Shown here: piece by piece, positions 1 to 7,982 of the stretch
Layout: each line of letters opens with the position of its first letter
How positions within the stretch are numbered: position 1 is the stretch's first letter
NCBI RefSeq assembly: GCF_000759025.1
Contig: NZ_JPOS01000035.1
Location: 124,001-188,000 of the forward strand
DNA: 64,000 bases
From: Phaeodactylibacter xiamenensis
GTDB lineage: Bacteria > Bacteroidota > Bacteroidia > Chitinophagales > Saprospiraceae
Reading direction: 5' to 3'
Program-made: the position numbers and the translations under genes
The notes under the pieces: model-generated
The model's database searches: none
What the model was told of the DNA's origin: nothing
What the model saw: only the letters and a program-made list of their open reading frames with translations

Positions 1-816
1 TGCAATATCCAGCAGGAAACGCCGCCCGGCCCAGTGGAGGTTTTCCGGTACCTGTATGTCCCAGGCAGAAGGGCCGGAACGGATGAGGTTGCGAATAGCA
101 TGCTGTTCTCCTGGTGTCAGGATGCGGGCAGATTTCCGGAACTGCCGGAGCAGGAACTTTTCCTGGCGCGTGACCTCCCAGTCGGCATGGACCGCTGCTG
201 CGATAACCTTCAGCGTGAGGATCTTCAGGGCCTTCAGTTCTTCCTGCAAAGCGGCTGCCCATTCAGCAGAGGGCTCCCCGCTAAGTTGTTTTTCATAATA
301 CCGCTGAAAGCCGTAGATGTCCCAAAACAAGTGGCTGTTGATGCCGCTGCGGCGAAAATCAAAATAACTGCGCTTATACTGTACCCGCTCAAAGAGGATT
401 TCCTCGACAAAGTTATGCGTTTGCCCGGCGCCCCGCCCGTGCAGTTGTTGGTAGTATTGGCGCAGCGTACGACCAAACCTCGCTACCATATCCTTATATG
501 CCTGCCCGGTAGGTTGCCCCTCGATGAGAAGGGCAGTGTAGAGCAAGGTGTCAAGCAGGATGAATTTTGCTAAATCCGGGCGTTTCATCCGCTGTATACG
601 TCCATCGGTGGCTTCAAACGGGTAGGCAACGGGAAAGCCGAAGGAAATCCCGGAGCGCTGCATGCACAGGTAAAGCGGATGGTGGAGGCTTTCAAACCGC
701 TCCCCATGCTGTATGAGCGCTTCCGGCAGCTCAACCGGTACTTTGGGCATTAGCGGTTTGTCCTGACGGTAAGCCAGGTATTGTTCCAGCCAGCTCTTTG
801 ATTTAAAATTCAGCAT
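1..816 (-). CDS. Hypothetical protein with TerB-like helical C-terminus, 3' end outside window
   Basis: An open frame of 272 codons starts at the ATG complementary to 814-816 and runs off the left edge without a stop, so the C-terminus is missing. The protein is soluble, with no signal peptide or membrane segment. Residues about 200-235 (ILTLKVIAAAVHADWEVTRQ and what follows) look like the alternating hydrophobic/acidic helices of TerB-like domains, but that match is by eye and weak. The N-terminal two thirds is aromatic- and Arg-rich and I do not recognise it. It is divergent from the adenosine deaminase gene, with a 78-bp shared upstream region. The frame is convincing because it stays open for 816 bases with codon use like the neighbours. 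The function is unknown. Confidence 0.7.
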   Translation of the reverse strand, partial: MLNFKSKSWLEQYLAYRQDKPLMPKVPVELPEALIQHGERFESLHHPLYLCMQRSGISFGFPVAYPFEATDGRIQRMKRPDLAKFILLDTLLYTALLIEGQPTGQAYKDMVARFGRTLRQYYQQLHGRGAGQTHNFVEEILFERVQYKRSYFDFRRSGINSHLFWDIYGFQRYYEKQLSGEPSAEWAAALQEELKALKILTLKVIAAAVHADWEVTRQEKFLLRQFRKSARILTPGEQHAIRNLIRSGPSAWDIQVPENLHWAGRRFLLDIA

Positions 817-894
817 GCAGTTGGGTAATGGCGTAAAATGTTTCCGTGCCTAAAATAATGCCCGTAAGTTAGCACCTTCAAAATTATTCGCTCT

Positions 895-1890
895 ATGGAC
901 TATTCTGCTCTGCCAAAAGTAGAGTTGCACCTACATCTGGATTGCTCGGTCAGCTACCCGGTAGCCCGTCAGCTGAAGCCCGGCTTATCTGCGCAGGTCT
1001 TTGAGGAGGAGTTTATTGCCCCGCCCAAATGCAAAGACCTGGCTGATTTTCTAAAGCGTGCTGTAAAGGGCTTCGAGCTGTTGCAGTCCCGCAAGGCATT
1101 GCGCCTGGCTACGCTGGACTTGCTGGGAACCCTGCAGGCAGAAAAGGTCATTTATGCCGAGATCCGGTTCGCTCCGCTTTTGCATACGCAGCAGGGGCTG
1201 TCGCCTGAGGCAGTGGTGGAAACCGTACTTGAAGCCCTAAAAGAGGGACAGCAGGAGAAAGGTATACACACGGGGCTTATTCTCTGTACCCTTCGGCGGT
1301 TTGGTGAGGCGCAGAGTATGGAAACTGCCCGTTTGGCTGCACGCTACCACGGTCAGGGAGTTGTAGGCTTCGATATCGCCGGAGACGAAGCCAATTTTGA
1401 ACTGGCACCGCATATCTCTGCTTTTCAGTACGTGCACGAAAAAGGCATTCCGGCTACGGCACATGCCGGGGAAGCCCGGGGCCCGGAAAGTGTGCGTGAG
1501 TCTATGAAGTACCTTCACCTGAGCCGGATGGGGCACGGCGTCCGCATTACTGAAGACCCACGTTTGATGGACGAGGTCCGGGCTGCAGGGCTACACCTGG
1601 AAATTTGCCCCACGAGCAATATTCAGACTGATATTTACCCGGCTATGCCCGACCATGCGGTCCACCAATTATTACAGGAGGGCTTCCCGCTCAGTATCAA
1701 TACCGATGGCCGGACGCTCGTCAACGTCTCACTCAGTGAAGAATACCGGCGGATCGGAAATGCTTTTCATTGGTCACCTGATCAATATCGGGTAACTTTA
1801 GATGCCGCTATTGATGCTGCTTTTACGACAGAAACCATAAAAACCGGGCTGCGCAGGCAAATCCGGGAAGCATGGGGTGACGGTTCATAA
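895..1890 (+). CDS. add: Adenosine deaminase family protein
   Basis: A 331-residue cytosolic metal-dependent hydrolase of the adenosine/AMP deaminase superfamily, expected to convert adenosine to inosine in purine salvage. Visible motifs are HLHLD at 12-16 (two zinc-ligand histidines), HAGE at 190-193 (ligand His and catalytic Glu), GHG at 213-215 and CPTSN at 238-242. NTDGR at 269-273 gives Asp271 as the last metal ligand. The classical enzymes have NTDDP, so the second, substrate-contacting Asp is Gly here. The NTDGRT form occurs in a known subfamily, so the enzyme is probably active, though a different purine substrate is possible. Length is normal for the family. ATG 895 directly precedes the conserved start MDYSALPKVELHLH. 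Confidence 0.9.
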   Translation: MDYSALPKVELHLHLDCSVSYPVARQLKPGLSAQVFEEEFIAPPKCKDLADFLKRAVKGFELLQSRKALRLATLDLLGTLQAEKVIYAEIRFAPLLHTQQGLSPEAVVETVLEALKEGQQEKGIHTGLILCTLRRFGEAQSMETARLAARYHGQGVVGFDIAGDEANFELAPHISAFQYVHEKGIPATAHAGEARGPESVRESMKYLHLSRMGHGVRITEDPRLMDEVRAAGLHLEICPTSNIQTDIYPAMPDHAVHQLLQEGFPLSINTDGRTLVNVSLSEEYRRIGNAFHWSPDQYRVTLDAAIDAAFTTETIKTGLRRQIREAWGDGS

Positions 1891-2001
1891 CCGATGGCCT
1901 ACGGTTCAGGGCCCGATATCTACGGCTGATCAGAAATAAGTGGTGGAAGGGGAGAGAAGCGTACACCTTTGTACCATCACTCACAAATACCTAATCTGAT
2001 C

Positions 2002-4395
2002 ATGACTCGATTTTTCTTATTTCCGATACTCCTGTTCATTGCAGGGACCCTTTTGGCACAACCGGTGCAAACCATCAAAGGAACGGTAACTGACCAGCAA
2101 TCTGAAATGCCTGTTATTGGCGCTACAATCGAAGTGCTTAGCGTCGAGCCTTCCAAAGGCACTGCTACCGATTTTGACGGGCGTTTTGCCATTGAAGGCA
2201 TCCCGGTGGGGCGGCATCAACTTCGCATTTCCTACCTGGGGTACGAAACGGTGACCATTCCTAACGTCCTGGTGACCGCCGGCAAGCAAACCGCTCTCAA
2301 CCTCAGCCTGCAGGAATCCATTGTCCAAATGGATGAGGTAGTGGTCACTGCTAAGGTGGAGAAAGGCAAGGCACAGAACGAAATGGCGACTATCAGTGCC
2401 CGCTCTTTCAACCCCGAAGAAGTTACCCGCTTTTCGGGTGGGCGCAACGACGTGGCCCGCCTGGCAGGAAGTTTTGCCGGGGTAGCCGTAGCTGATGACA
2501 GCCGCAACGACATCGTCATCCGGGGCAACTCGCCTACGGGCGTACTTTGGCGCCTCAATGGCATTCCCATTCCCAATCCGAACCACTTTTCCACGCTGGG
2601 TACCACCGGCGGACCGGTCAGTGCGCTAAATCCCAACCTGCTCAAAACCTCCGATTTCCTGACTTCAGCCTTCCCGGCGGAGTATGGCAATGCCCTTGGC
2701 GGCGTTTTCGATGTGGGCTTCCGCAATGGCAACCGCGACGAGCACGAATACATGTTCCAATTGGCGGCCTTCAGCGGAGTGGAAGCGATGGCAGAGGGCC
2801 CATTGTCTAAGGCAAAGAATAGTTCTTACCTGGTGAGCTACCGCCACTCCTTTGTCGGGCTGGCAGACGAGCTCGGTATTCCGGTGGGCACCAATGCCAC
2901 GCCCAATTACCGCGACCTGAGCTTCAATCTGGATTTTGCAAATGGAAAAGCCGGTAAGTTCACCCTTTTCGGCATCGGCGCGACGAGCGATATTGACTTC
3001 CTGGGTGATGAAATTGATGAGGCAGACCTTTTCGCCAGCCCTAATGAAGATGCGTACGCCGATTCTCAATTAGGTATCATTGGTTTGCGCCATAACCTTA
3101 TTGTTGGCGAGAATGCCTACATCCGGACCGTGGTGTCTGCTTCCACTGCACGTTCCGGTTTTGAGCAGGATAACTTCCTGGACGATGGAGAAAGCAAGCT
3201 CCGGGTTACCGAAGTCAGCGACGTGACCAATACCCTGGCGGTATCTTCTTTCCTGAACAAAAAATTCAATGCACGATTTACCCTGCGGACAGGTATTGTG
3301 GCAGAAAACTATCAGCTTGATACCCGTGTAGACGACCGGGACGGCCGCCCTGACCTTGATGAGGACGGCGAGCCTGACTGGGTCGTGGTGCGGGATTTTG
3401 AAGGCAGTATGACGCTGATGCAGGCCTTCGCGCAAGGGGTGTATCGCTTCAATGATAACCTGTCGCTGCAGGCAGGCGTGCACGCCCAGTATCTCGACAT
3501 CAATAAAACCTCAGCAGTAGAGCCACGTGCCACCCTAAACTGGCAGGTACACCCTAAACATGCCTTTAGCCTGGGCTATGGCCTGCACCACCAAATGCAG
3601 CCGCTGCCGGTCTTCTTCTTCACAGAAACCGACCCTGCCACCGGCGAGCTTGTACGATCTAATGAAAGCCTGGACTTCACCCGCAGCAACCACTTCGTGC
3701 TGGGCTACGACTGGAGCATTGCCCCAAGCTGGCGGGCCAAAGTGGAAACGTACTATCAGGCGATTAGCGATGTGCCGGTGCAGCCTTTCGCTAGCAGCTT
3801 CTCCATGCTCAACGCCGGTGCAGACTTCGTCTTCCCGGAAACAGGGCGCCTGGTGAATGAAGGCACCGGGACGAACTACGGGCTGGAACTTACCCTGGAG
3901 AAATTCTTTAGCAGCGGGTACTATGGATTGCTGACCGCTTCGTTCTTCGATTCCAGGTATGAAGGCAGTGATGAAATCGAACGCAATACCGCTTTCAACA
4001 ACGGCTACGTGGTCAACTTCCTGGCAGGCAAAGAATTTAAGATTGGAAAGGACAAGCGTAATGCCCTGACCTTTGACATGCGCCTGAGCAATGCCGGTGG
4101 CCGTTACTACACCCCGGTTGACCTGGAAGCCTCAAGAGCTGCCGGAGTGGAGGTGCTGCAGGAAGGTGTGGCATTCAGTGAGCGCTTCGATCCCTACTTT
4201 CGTCTCGACCTGAAGTTTGGCTACCAGCTCAACAGCAAGAGGAAGCGCTTGTCCCAGCAGTTCTTCATCGACTTGCAGAACATCACCAATAATGACAATA
4301 TCTTTGATTTACGCTACAACCCTGAGACCAACAACGTTGACCGGGTGCTGCAATCCGGGTTTTTTCCGGACATCATGTACCGCTTACAGTTTTAA
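2002..4395 (+). CDS. TonB-dependent receptor with carboxypeptidase-like N-terminal domain
   Basis: An outer-membrane receptor of about 797 residues that would import a substrate using TonB energy. The ATG at 2002 gives a clean signal peptide (MTRFFLFPILLFIAGTLLAQ); an in-frame TTG at 1969 would add 11 non-signal residues and is less likely. A carboxypeptidase-regulatory-like domain (about 20-105: IKGTVTDQQSEMPVIGATI, FDGRFAIEGIPVG) is followed by a plug domain (RGNSPTGVLWRLNGIPIPNP around 175-195) and a long beta-barrel ending in ...PDIMYRLQF with a terminal aromatic residue. No SusD-like partner is adjacent, so this is not a SusCD pair. The substrate cannot be read from the sequence. Confidence 0.92.
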   Translation: MTRFFLFPILLFIAGTLLAQPVQTIKGTVTDQQSEMPVIGATIEVLSVEPSKGTATDFDGRFAIEGIPVGRHQLRISYLGYETVTIPNVLVTAGKQTALNLSLQESIVQMDEVVVTAKVEKGKAQNEMATISARSFNPEEVTRFSGGRNDVARLAGSFAGVAVADDSRNDIVIRGNSPTGVLWRLNGIPIPNPNHFSTLGTTGGPVSALNPNLLKTSDFLTSAFPAEYGNALGGVFDVGFRNGNRDEHEYMFQLAAFSGVEAMAEGPLSKAKNSSYLVSYRHSFVGLADELGIPVGTNATPNYRDLSFNLDFANGKAGKFTLFGIGATSDIDFLGDEIDEADLFASPNEDAYADSQLGIIGLRHNLIVGENAYIRTVVSASTARSGFEQDNFLDDGESKLRVTEVSDVTNTLAVSSFLNKKFNARFTLRTGIVAENYQLDTRVDDRDGRPDLDEDGEPDWVVVRDFEGSMTLMQAFAQGVYRFNDNLSLQAGVHAQYLDINKTSAVEPRATLNWQVHPKHAFSLGYGLHHQMQPLPVFFFTETDPATGELVRSNESLDFTRSNHFVLGYDWSIAPSWRAKVETYYQAISDVPVQPFASSFSMLNAGADFVFPETGRLVNEGTGTNYGLELTLEKFFSSGYYGLLTASFFDSRYEGSDEIERNTAFNNGYVVNFLAGKEFKIGKDKRNALTFDMRLSNAGGRYYTPVDLEASRAAGVEVLQEGVAFSERFDPYFRLDLKFGYQLNSKRKRLSQQFFIDLQNITNNDNIFDLRYNPETNNVDRVLQSGFFPDIMYRLQF

Positions 4396-4421
4396 TTTCC
4401 TAAACTCTTGAGTATCTTACT

Positions 4422-4452
4422 TACCGGAGTTGGGTTGTTTCTAGCTCCGGTA
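4422..4452 (+). terminator. Inverted repeat between receptor and kinase genes, possible terminator
   Basis: TACCGGAG (4422-4429) pairs perfectly with CTCCGGTA (4445-4452) across a 15-base loop. It lies 27 bases after the receptor stop and 16 bases before the kinase start. The run after the stem (GTTTAATG) is only weakly U-rich, so it could end the receptor transcript or be a regulatory hairpin for the kinase leader. Confidence 0.4.
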
Positions 4453-4468
4453 GTTTAATGTTGAGGCC

Positions 4469-5512
4469 ATGAAGCACCAAATGACAGTCAGGCAAGCCAT
4501 AGGAATAGACGATCGGCTTTTGATGTGGATTGGGATTCCGCTGCTGAGTTTTTTTATTCCGCTGCTGCTGTTTAATGGTACATTAGAAAGCGGCCTGCTC
4601 CGGTATTTACCGAAGTGGGGCATTTCATTTATGTATACAGTAGCCTATTGGTTGGTTAGCCGTCAGATCTTCATTTACTTCCGCAGGCGTTATACCGGCG
4701 CTAATCAAACCACTATGCGCCTCCTTTATACCGGCATTGCTCTGGTCGTGGGGTTCGTGCTCGTGAATATATTGCTTTGGAAAATTTGCCAGCCAATATT
4801 GGCCCTGGTGCCTGAGCAAAATGCGGAGGATACGAGTATGATTGCCGGCTCTTTGCTCATCGTTGCGCTGGTGGGTACGATTTATGAGTCCATTTATCTT
4901 TACCAGAACTGGAAGCGCACTTTGCTGGAGACCGAGCAGCTGCGCCGGGAGCAGGTCGAATCCCAACTGGAAGGCTTGAAAAACCAGGTGAACCCACATT
5001 TCCTTTTCAACAGCCTTAATACCCTGACCTACCTCATCCCGGAGGACCAGGAAAAAGCCGTGCAGTTTGTTCAGAAGTTATCGAGGGTGTACCGTTACAT
5101 TCTGGAGATGAAAGACAAAAAGCTGGTCACCCTCGCAGAAGAACTGAAGTTTTTGCACGCCTACGTATTTCTGGTTAAGGAGCGCTTTGGGGACAACCTA
5201 CAGGTGGAACTGGATGTGCCGGAGCCTGCCAAAGCCATGCAGGTGGTGCCGCTTTCGCTGCAAATTTTATTTGAGAATGCCATCAAGCACAACGTTATTG
5301 CGAAAGGAAAGCCGTTGACGGTAGCTGTAAGGGTGGAGGGCGGTAATCTGGTGGTGGTCAATAAACTGCAGCCCAAGGCACAAGTCATGCCCGGCACCGG
5401 CACTGGTCTGGCCAATGTGAGGAACCGCTACCGGTATTTCACGAATGACCCCGTGTCAATCTCGGCTGATGACGGGGTTTTTGAAGTACGCCTGCCGATG
5501 CTTCAGGTCTGA
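4469..5512 (+). CDS. LytS/YehU-type sensor histidine kinase
   Basis: A 347-residue inner-membrane kinase. Four hydrophobic segments (about 17-36, 51-72, 85-107, 123-145) are followed by a short coiled coil and the His_kinase domain of the LytS family, NPHFLFNSLNTL at 175-186 with phospho-acceptor His177. The ATP-binding part has an N-box (LFENAIKHN, Asn270) and a G-box (GTGTGLANVRNR at 309-320). The usual partner is a LytTR response regulator encoded next door, but none is present; ferritin follows 70 bases later. It is therefore an orphan kinase in this window and its signal and target are unknown. Confidence 0.9.
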   Translation: MKHQMTVRQAIGIDDRLLMWIGIPLLSFFIPLLLFNGTLESGLLRYLPKWGISFMYTVAYWLVSRQIFIYFRRRYTGANQTTMRLLYTGIALVVGFVLVNILLWKICQPILALVPEQNAEDTSMIAGSLLIVALVGTIYESIYLYQNWKRTLLETEQLRREQVESQLEGLKNQVNPHFLFNSLNTLTYLIPEDQEKAVQFVQKLSRVYRYILEMKDKKLVTLAEELKFLHAYVFLVKERFGDNLQVELDVPEPAKAMQVVPLSLQILFENAIKHNVIAKGKPLTVAVRVEGGNLVVVNKLQPKAQVMPGTGTGLANVRNRYRYFTNDPVSISADDGVFEVRLPMLQV

Positions 5513-5582
5513 TGGTTTTTCCGTAATTTCGTGTTTTCTGGAAAAAAGCGGAGCAGAACGCTCCCGGAAAATACCTGAAGTT

Positions 5583-6104
5583 ATGATTTCAAAAAACATG
5601 GAAAATGCCCTCAACGAACAGATCGTTTTGGAGGGCTACGCTTCTCAGTTGTACTTATCTATGGCCTCCTGGTGTGATGCTCAGGGGCTGGAAGGCTGCG
5701 CACAGTTCATGCACCGTCAGTCCGAGGAAGAGCGCATGCACATGCTGAAAATTTTCCACTACCTCAGCGAAGTGGACGCTTTCGCGAAAGCACCGGGCAT
5801 TGATCAGCCGCCCCACGAGTTTGAATCCATCCGGGCGCTGTTCGAGCAGGTGTATCACCACGAGCAGAAAGTGACGGCGTCTATTCATAAACTGCTCAAG
5901 ATTGGTTACGACGAAAACGACCACACCACACTCAACTTCCTGCAGTGGTACGTGGAAGAGCAGCGGGAGGAAGAAGCCCTGATGCGCACCATCCTGGACC
6001 GCATCAAGCTCATCGGTGATGGCCCGCAGAGCCTTTACTACATCGACAAAGAGGTGCAGCAGGTCAATGCACAAGCGGAAGCCGCCGAAGCAGCGGAGGA
6101 ATAA
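5583..6104 (+). CDS. ftnA: Non-haem bacterial ferritin
   Basis: A 173-residue cytosolic iron-storage protein that oxidises Fe(II) and stores it in a 24-subunit shell. The ferroxidase-centre residues fall at the same numbers as in E. coli FtnA: Glu17, Glu50, His53, Glu94, Gln127 and Glu130. The FLQWYVEEQ block (119-127) is typical of the family. ATG 5583 was chosen because MISKNMENALNEQ aligns with the FtnA N-terminus; the longer open frame upstream reads through the end of the kinase gene and has no family similarity. The tail beyond about residue 158 is Ala/Glu-rich. DUF2007 follows 19 bases later and may be co-transcribed. Confidence 0.94.
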   Translation: MISKNMENALNEQIVLEGYASQLYLSMASWCDAQGLEGCAQFMHRQSEEERMHMLKIFHYLSEVDAFAKAPGIDQPPHEFESIRALFEQVYHHEQKVTASIHKLLKIGYDENDHTTLNFLQWYVEEQREEEALMRTILDRIKLIGDGPQSLYYIDKEVQQVNAQAEAAEAAEE

Positions 6105-6123
6105 TTTATAACCGGTTTCCCGC

Positions 6124-6579
6124 ATGGAAGAGCAAATTCTGGATTATTTTGGTTCGTTTGAGGAAGATAGCCGCATCGTTGTGGCCAGGCACTTTTTCAG
6201 GGCATCAGAAGCGCACCTTTATGCAGCCCGCCTGCGGGAAGCCGGTATTCCTCACTATATTTCCAATACTAACATCATGACCGCCCTTCCTCTGGGCGGT
6301 GGAGGCGATATCGGGCTGCATGTTCGCGCTCAGGACCTGGAAGAAGCCACACGCATCATCGCCCGTCTGGATTTCCAAAAACAGCAATCTGCCGACCCTG
6401 ACTTCCGAGATGCCGATCTGGACGACATTGAGTATGAACGTCAACTTAGCGAGGCTTCTACGAATGAACGTTTACATCCCTACTGGTATTGGGCCCTTGT
6501 GCTGATCGCCCTGCTAGTGGCGTTGAGGGCGTACCTGCGTGCCTCAGGGGCGGTGAACCGGTGGTGGGATTTCTTTTAA
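6124..6579 (+). CDS. DUF2007 putative signal-transducing protein with C-terminal membrane anchor
   Basis: A 151-residue protein whose N-terminal half (about 18-85, including ARHFFRASEAHLYAARLREA and the GGGGDIGLHV loop) matches the DUF2007 ferredoxin-like fold. A single hydrophobic helix follows at about 120-138 (YWYWALVLIALLVALRAYL). It lies 19 bases after ferritin in the same direction. No biochemical role is known for the family. The TAA stop (6577-6579) lies inside the target duplication of the insertion sequence that follows, so the reading frame survived the insertion but the gene was separated from its likely terminator at 7921-7956. Confidence 0.83.
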   Translation: MEEQILDYFGSFEEDSRIVVARHFFRASEAHLYAARLREAGIPHYISNTNIMTALPLGGGGDIGLHVRAQDLEEATRIIARLDFQKQQSADPDFRDADLDDIEYERQLSEASTNERLHPYWYWALVLIALLVALRAYLRASGAVNRWWDFF

Positions 6580-6582
6580 TAA

Positions 6583-6602
6583 CTGACCTTTCGCACGCGA
6601 AA
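6583..6602 (+). repeat. Left terminal inverted repeat of the IS
   Basis: CTGACCTTTCGCACGCGAAA, identical to the reverse complement of 7895-7914. With the next bases it also forms a local dyad (ACCTTTCG-CACG-CGAAAGGT). Confidence 0.95.
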
Positions 6603-6709
6603 GGTTATGATAATTGAAAAAATTAGCAGTATTCAGGGTGCTTGGCACAGCAATCCCACTCAGTGCATGGCACTGAAAAAGCACTCGCATGAACAAGTTA
6701 ATCAAAGCC

Positions 6710-7834
6710 TTACCCCAAAAGAGGGGTGGCTAGCCCGTTTGGCGGCCCAATTGCAGGGACATAGGCTTTGAGCCTTTGCACCTCTTGAAAAGCCGCCCTG
6801 AGGGCATTGACATAAATTTTGGTTTTTAGGGCAAAGTGGTTGGTCTGCTCTTTTGCAGACAGCAGTTCGAGTTTAGTCCAGGCAATCATGGCAGCAAAAA
6901 CATGGTTGCACTGGGATGTCTCGTGCTTGGTGGGGGACTTTTCCAGCCCCACGTTTTGTTTGAGCGATTTGTGGAATACCTCCACTCCCCAGCGTGTCCC
7001 GTAGGTTGTGCAGATAGCTGGGCCGCTTAGCTCCAGATCGTTGGTGACCAGGTACAAGTCTCCAGTTGAGCCGTCTTGGTTTATAAAGACCTGTTTGACC
7101 AGCTGGACTTGGAAGTCCAGCCCTTTAAGGTAAACAGTAATGGCCTGGCCTGCTTGCAGTTCTAGCCCGTCGACTCGGTGGAACTTGCCTTCCAGTTTGT
7201 CTTCCATGGTAAGGGCAGCCTTGCGGTTGCTCTTTAAGGCACTGATAAAATGCTTGCCCAGCTCATAGTGCACGAACTCAAAGTTCTCCTTGGCAGCAAA
7301 CCAAGTGTCCCAGACCACATAGCGGAAGGGCACGCGGTTGTATTTGACAAGTGCAAAAAGCTGGTCGCGCAGCATCTCGTTCTTGCTGCGGGGGCTGCGC
7401 TTCTTTACCTGCCCGCTTTTGGTATCCACGTATTCTTGCGACTTGCGCACGATCTCAAAAGCAACAGGCAGCTCTATGCCCTGTGGGCTCTGGTAAAGGA
7501 AATTCAGGATGTTGATCCCTTTGGTGTGCCCCGCTTTCGGCTTCTTGGAGTGGTCCCAGTGCCAAGTGACCACTTCATTCTCCGTAGAGTGCGGCTTCTC
7601 CTCGATCGTGTCATCTATCTTGATGACCGCGTCCGGGTGCTCCACTTTACGTACCAAAGGCTTTATGCAACGCCAATAGTCCTTTGCCGTGAAGGCTTCC
7701 TGCCCTAAAAAACGGCTGATCTTGTCATGGCTCAGTGCCTGATCGGTCAGCTCGGACAAGCCGGTGGCTGTCGCCATGCGAAACGATGCCAGCAGGTAGT
7801 CCGAATACAAGTCTAGTAACTTTGGGTCTTTCAT
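6710..7834 (-). CDS. IS4/IS701-type DDE transposase
   Basis: A transposase of 374 residues from the ATG at 7834, which has a strong Shine-Dalgarno sequence (AAAGGAG) seven bases upstream. An upstream in-frame ATG at 7873 would add 13 residues and lacks this. The DDE residues are visible as IKIDDTIEEKP (first Asp), VVWDTWFAAKENF (second Asp) and YGTRWGVEVFHKSLK (Glu). The last block fits the IS4 signature Y-2-R-3-E-6-K exactly. The frame is uninterrupted and the C-terminus is Pro/Gly-rich (PAIGPPNGLATPLLG). It inserts and excises the surrounding element. Family placement between IS4 and IS701 is uncertain. Confidence 0.93.
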   Translation of the reverse strand: MKDPKLLDLYSDYLLASFRMATATGLSELTDQALSHDKISRFLGQEAFTAKDYWRCIKPLVRKVEHPDAVIKIDDTIEEKPHSTENEVVTWHWDHSKKPKAGHTKGINILNFLYQSPQGIELPVAFEIVRKSQEYVDTKSGQVKKRSPRSKNEMLRDQLFALVKYNRVPFRYVVWDTWFAAKENFEFVHYELGKHFISALKSNRKAALTMEDKLEGKFHRVDGLELQAGQAITVYLKGLDFQVQLVKQVFINQDGSTGDLYLVTNDLELSGPAICTTYGTRWGVEVFHKSLKQNVGLEKSPTKHETSQCNHVFAAMIAWTKLELLSAKEQTNHFALKTKIYVNALRAAFQEVQRLKAYVPAIGPPNGLATPLLG

Positions 7835-7894
7835 CTTTCGCTCCTTTGAGCTGCAAGATAACTGCCCTGACATTATTAATCAATTTTCCAAATA

Positions 7895-7914
7895 TTTCGC
7901 GTGCGAAAGGTCAG
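7895..7914 (-). repeat. Right terminal inverted repeat of the IS
   Basis: TTTCGCGTGCGAAAGGTCAG, a 20 of 20 match to the reverse complement of the left end. The second copy of the TTAATAA target duplication follows at 7915-7921. Confidence 0.95.
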
Positions 7915-7920
7915 TTAATA

Positions 7921-7956
7921 AAAGCCAGTGCAGAACGATTATCCACACTGGCCTTT
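7921..7956. terminator. Bidirectional terminator-like hairpin separated from DUF2007 by the IS
   Basis: AAAGCCAGTG (7921-7930) pairs with CACTGGCCTTT (7946-7956), with one bulged C and a 15-base loop. It lies between convergent transcription units: DUF2007 (+) and the M56 peptidase (-), which ends at 7983. Before the IS inserted, this hairpin began directly after the DUF2007 stop codon. Confidence 0.55.
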
Positions 7957-7982
7957 GAACACTGGGTTCAGGTGTTGCTCTC

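Larger units (their letters stand above)
6583..7914. mobile_element. Complete insertion sequence, IS4/IS701 superfamily
   Basis: A 1332-bp element bounded by perfect 20-bp terminal inverted repeats (6583-6602 and 7895-7914) and flanked by a perfect 7-bp direct repeat TTAATAA (6576-6582 and 7915-7921), which is the target-site duplication. It carries one transposase gene on the minus strand. Removing the element and one repeat restores the DUF2007 stop codon followed at once by a hairpin. The identical ends and intact transposase frame indicate a recent, probably still mobile, insertion. Confidence 0.95.

Noticed and set aside
34-573. Plus-strand open frames at the left edge
   Set aside because: They lie antisense to a continuous minus-strand frame open for 272 codons with better codon use and protein-like composition.
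4469-5512. LytS-LytTR two-component pair
   Set aside because: No LytTR regulator is encoded on either side.
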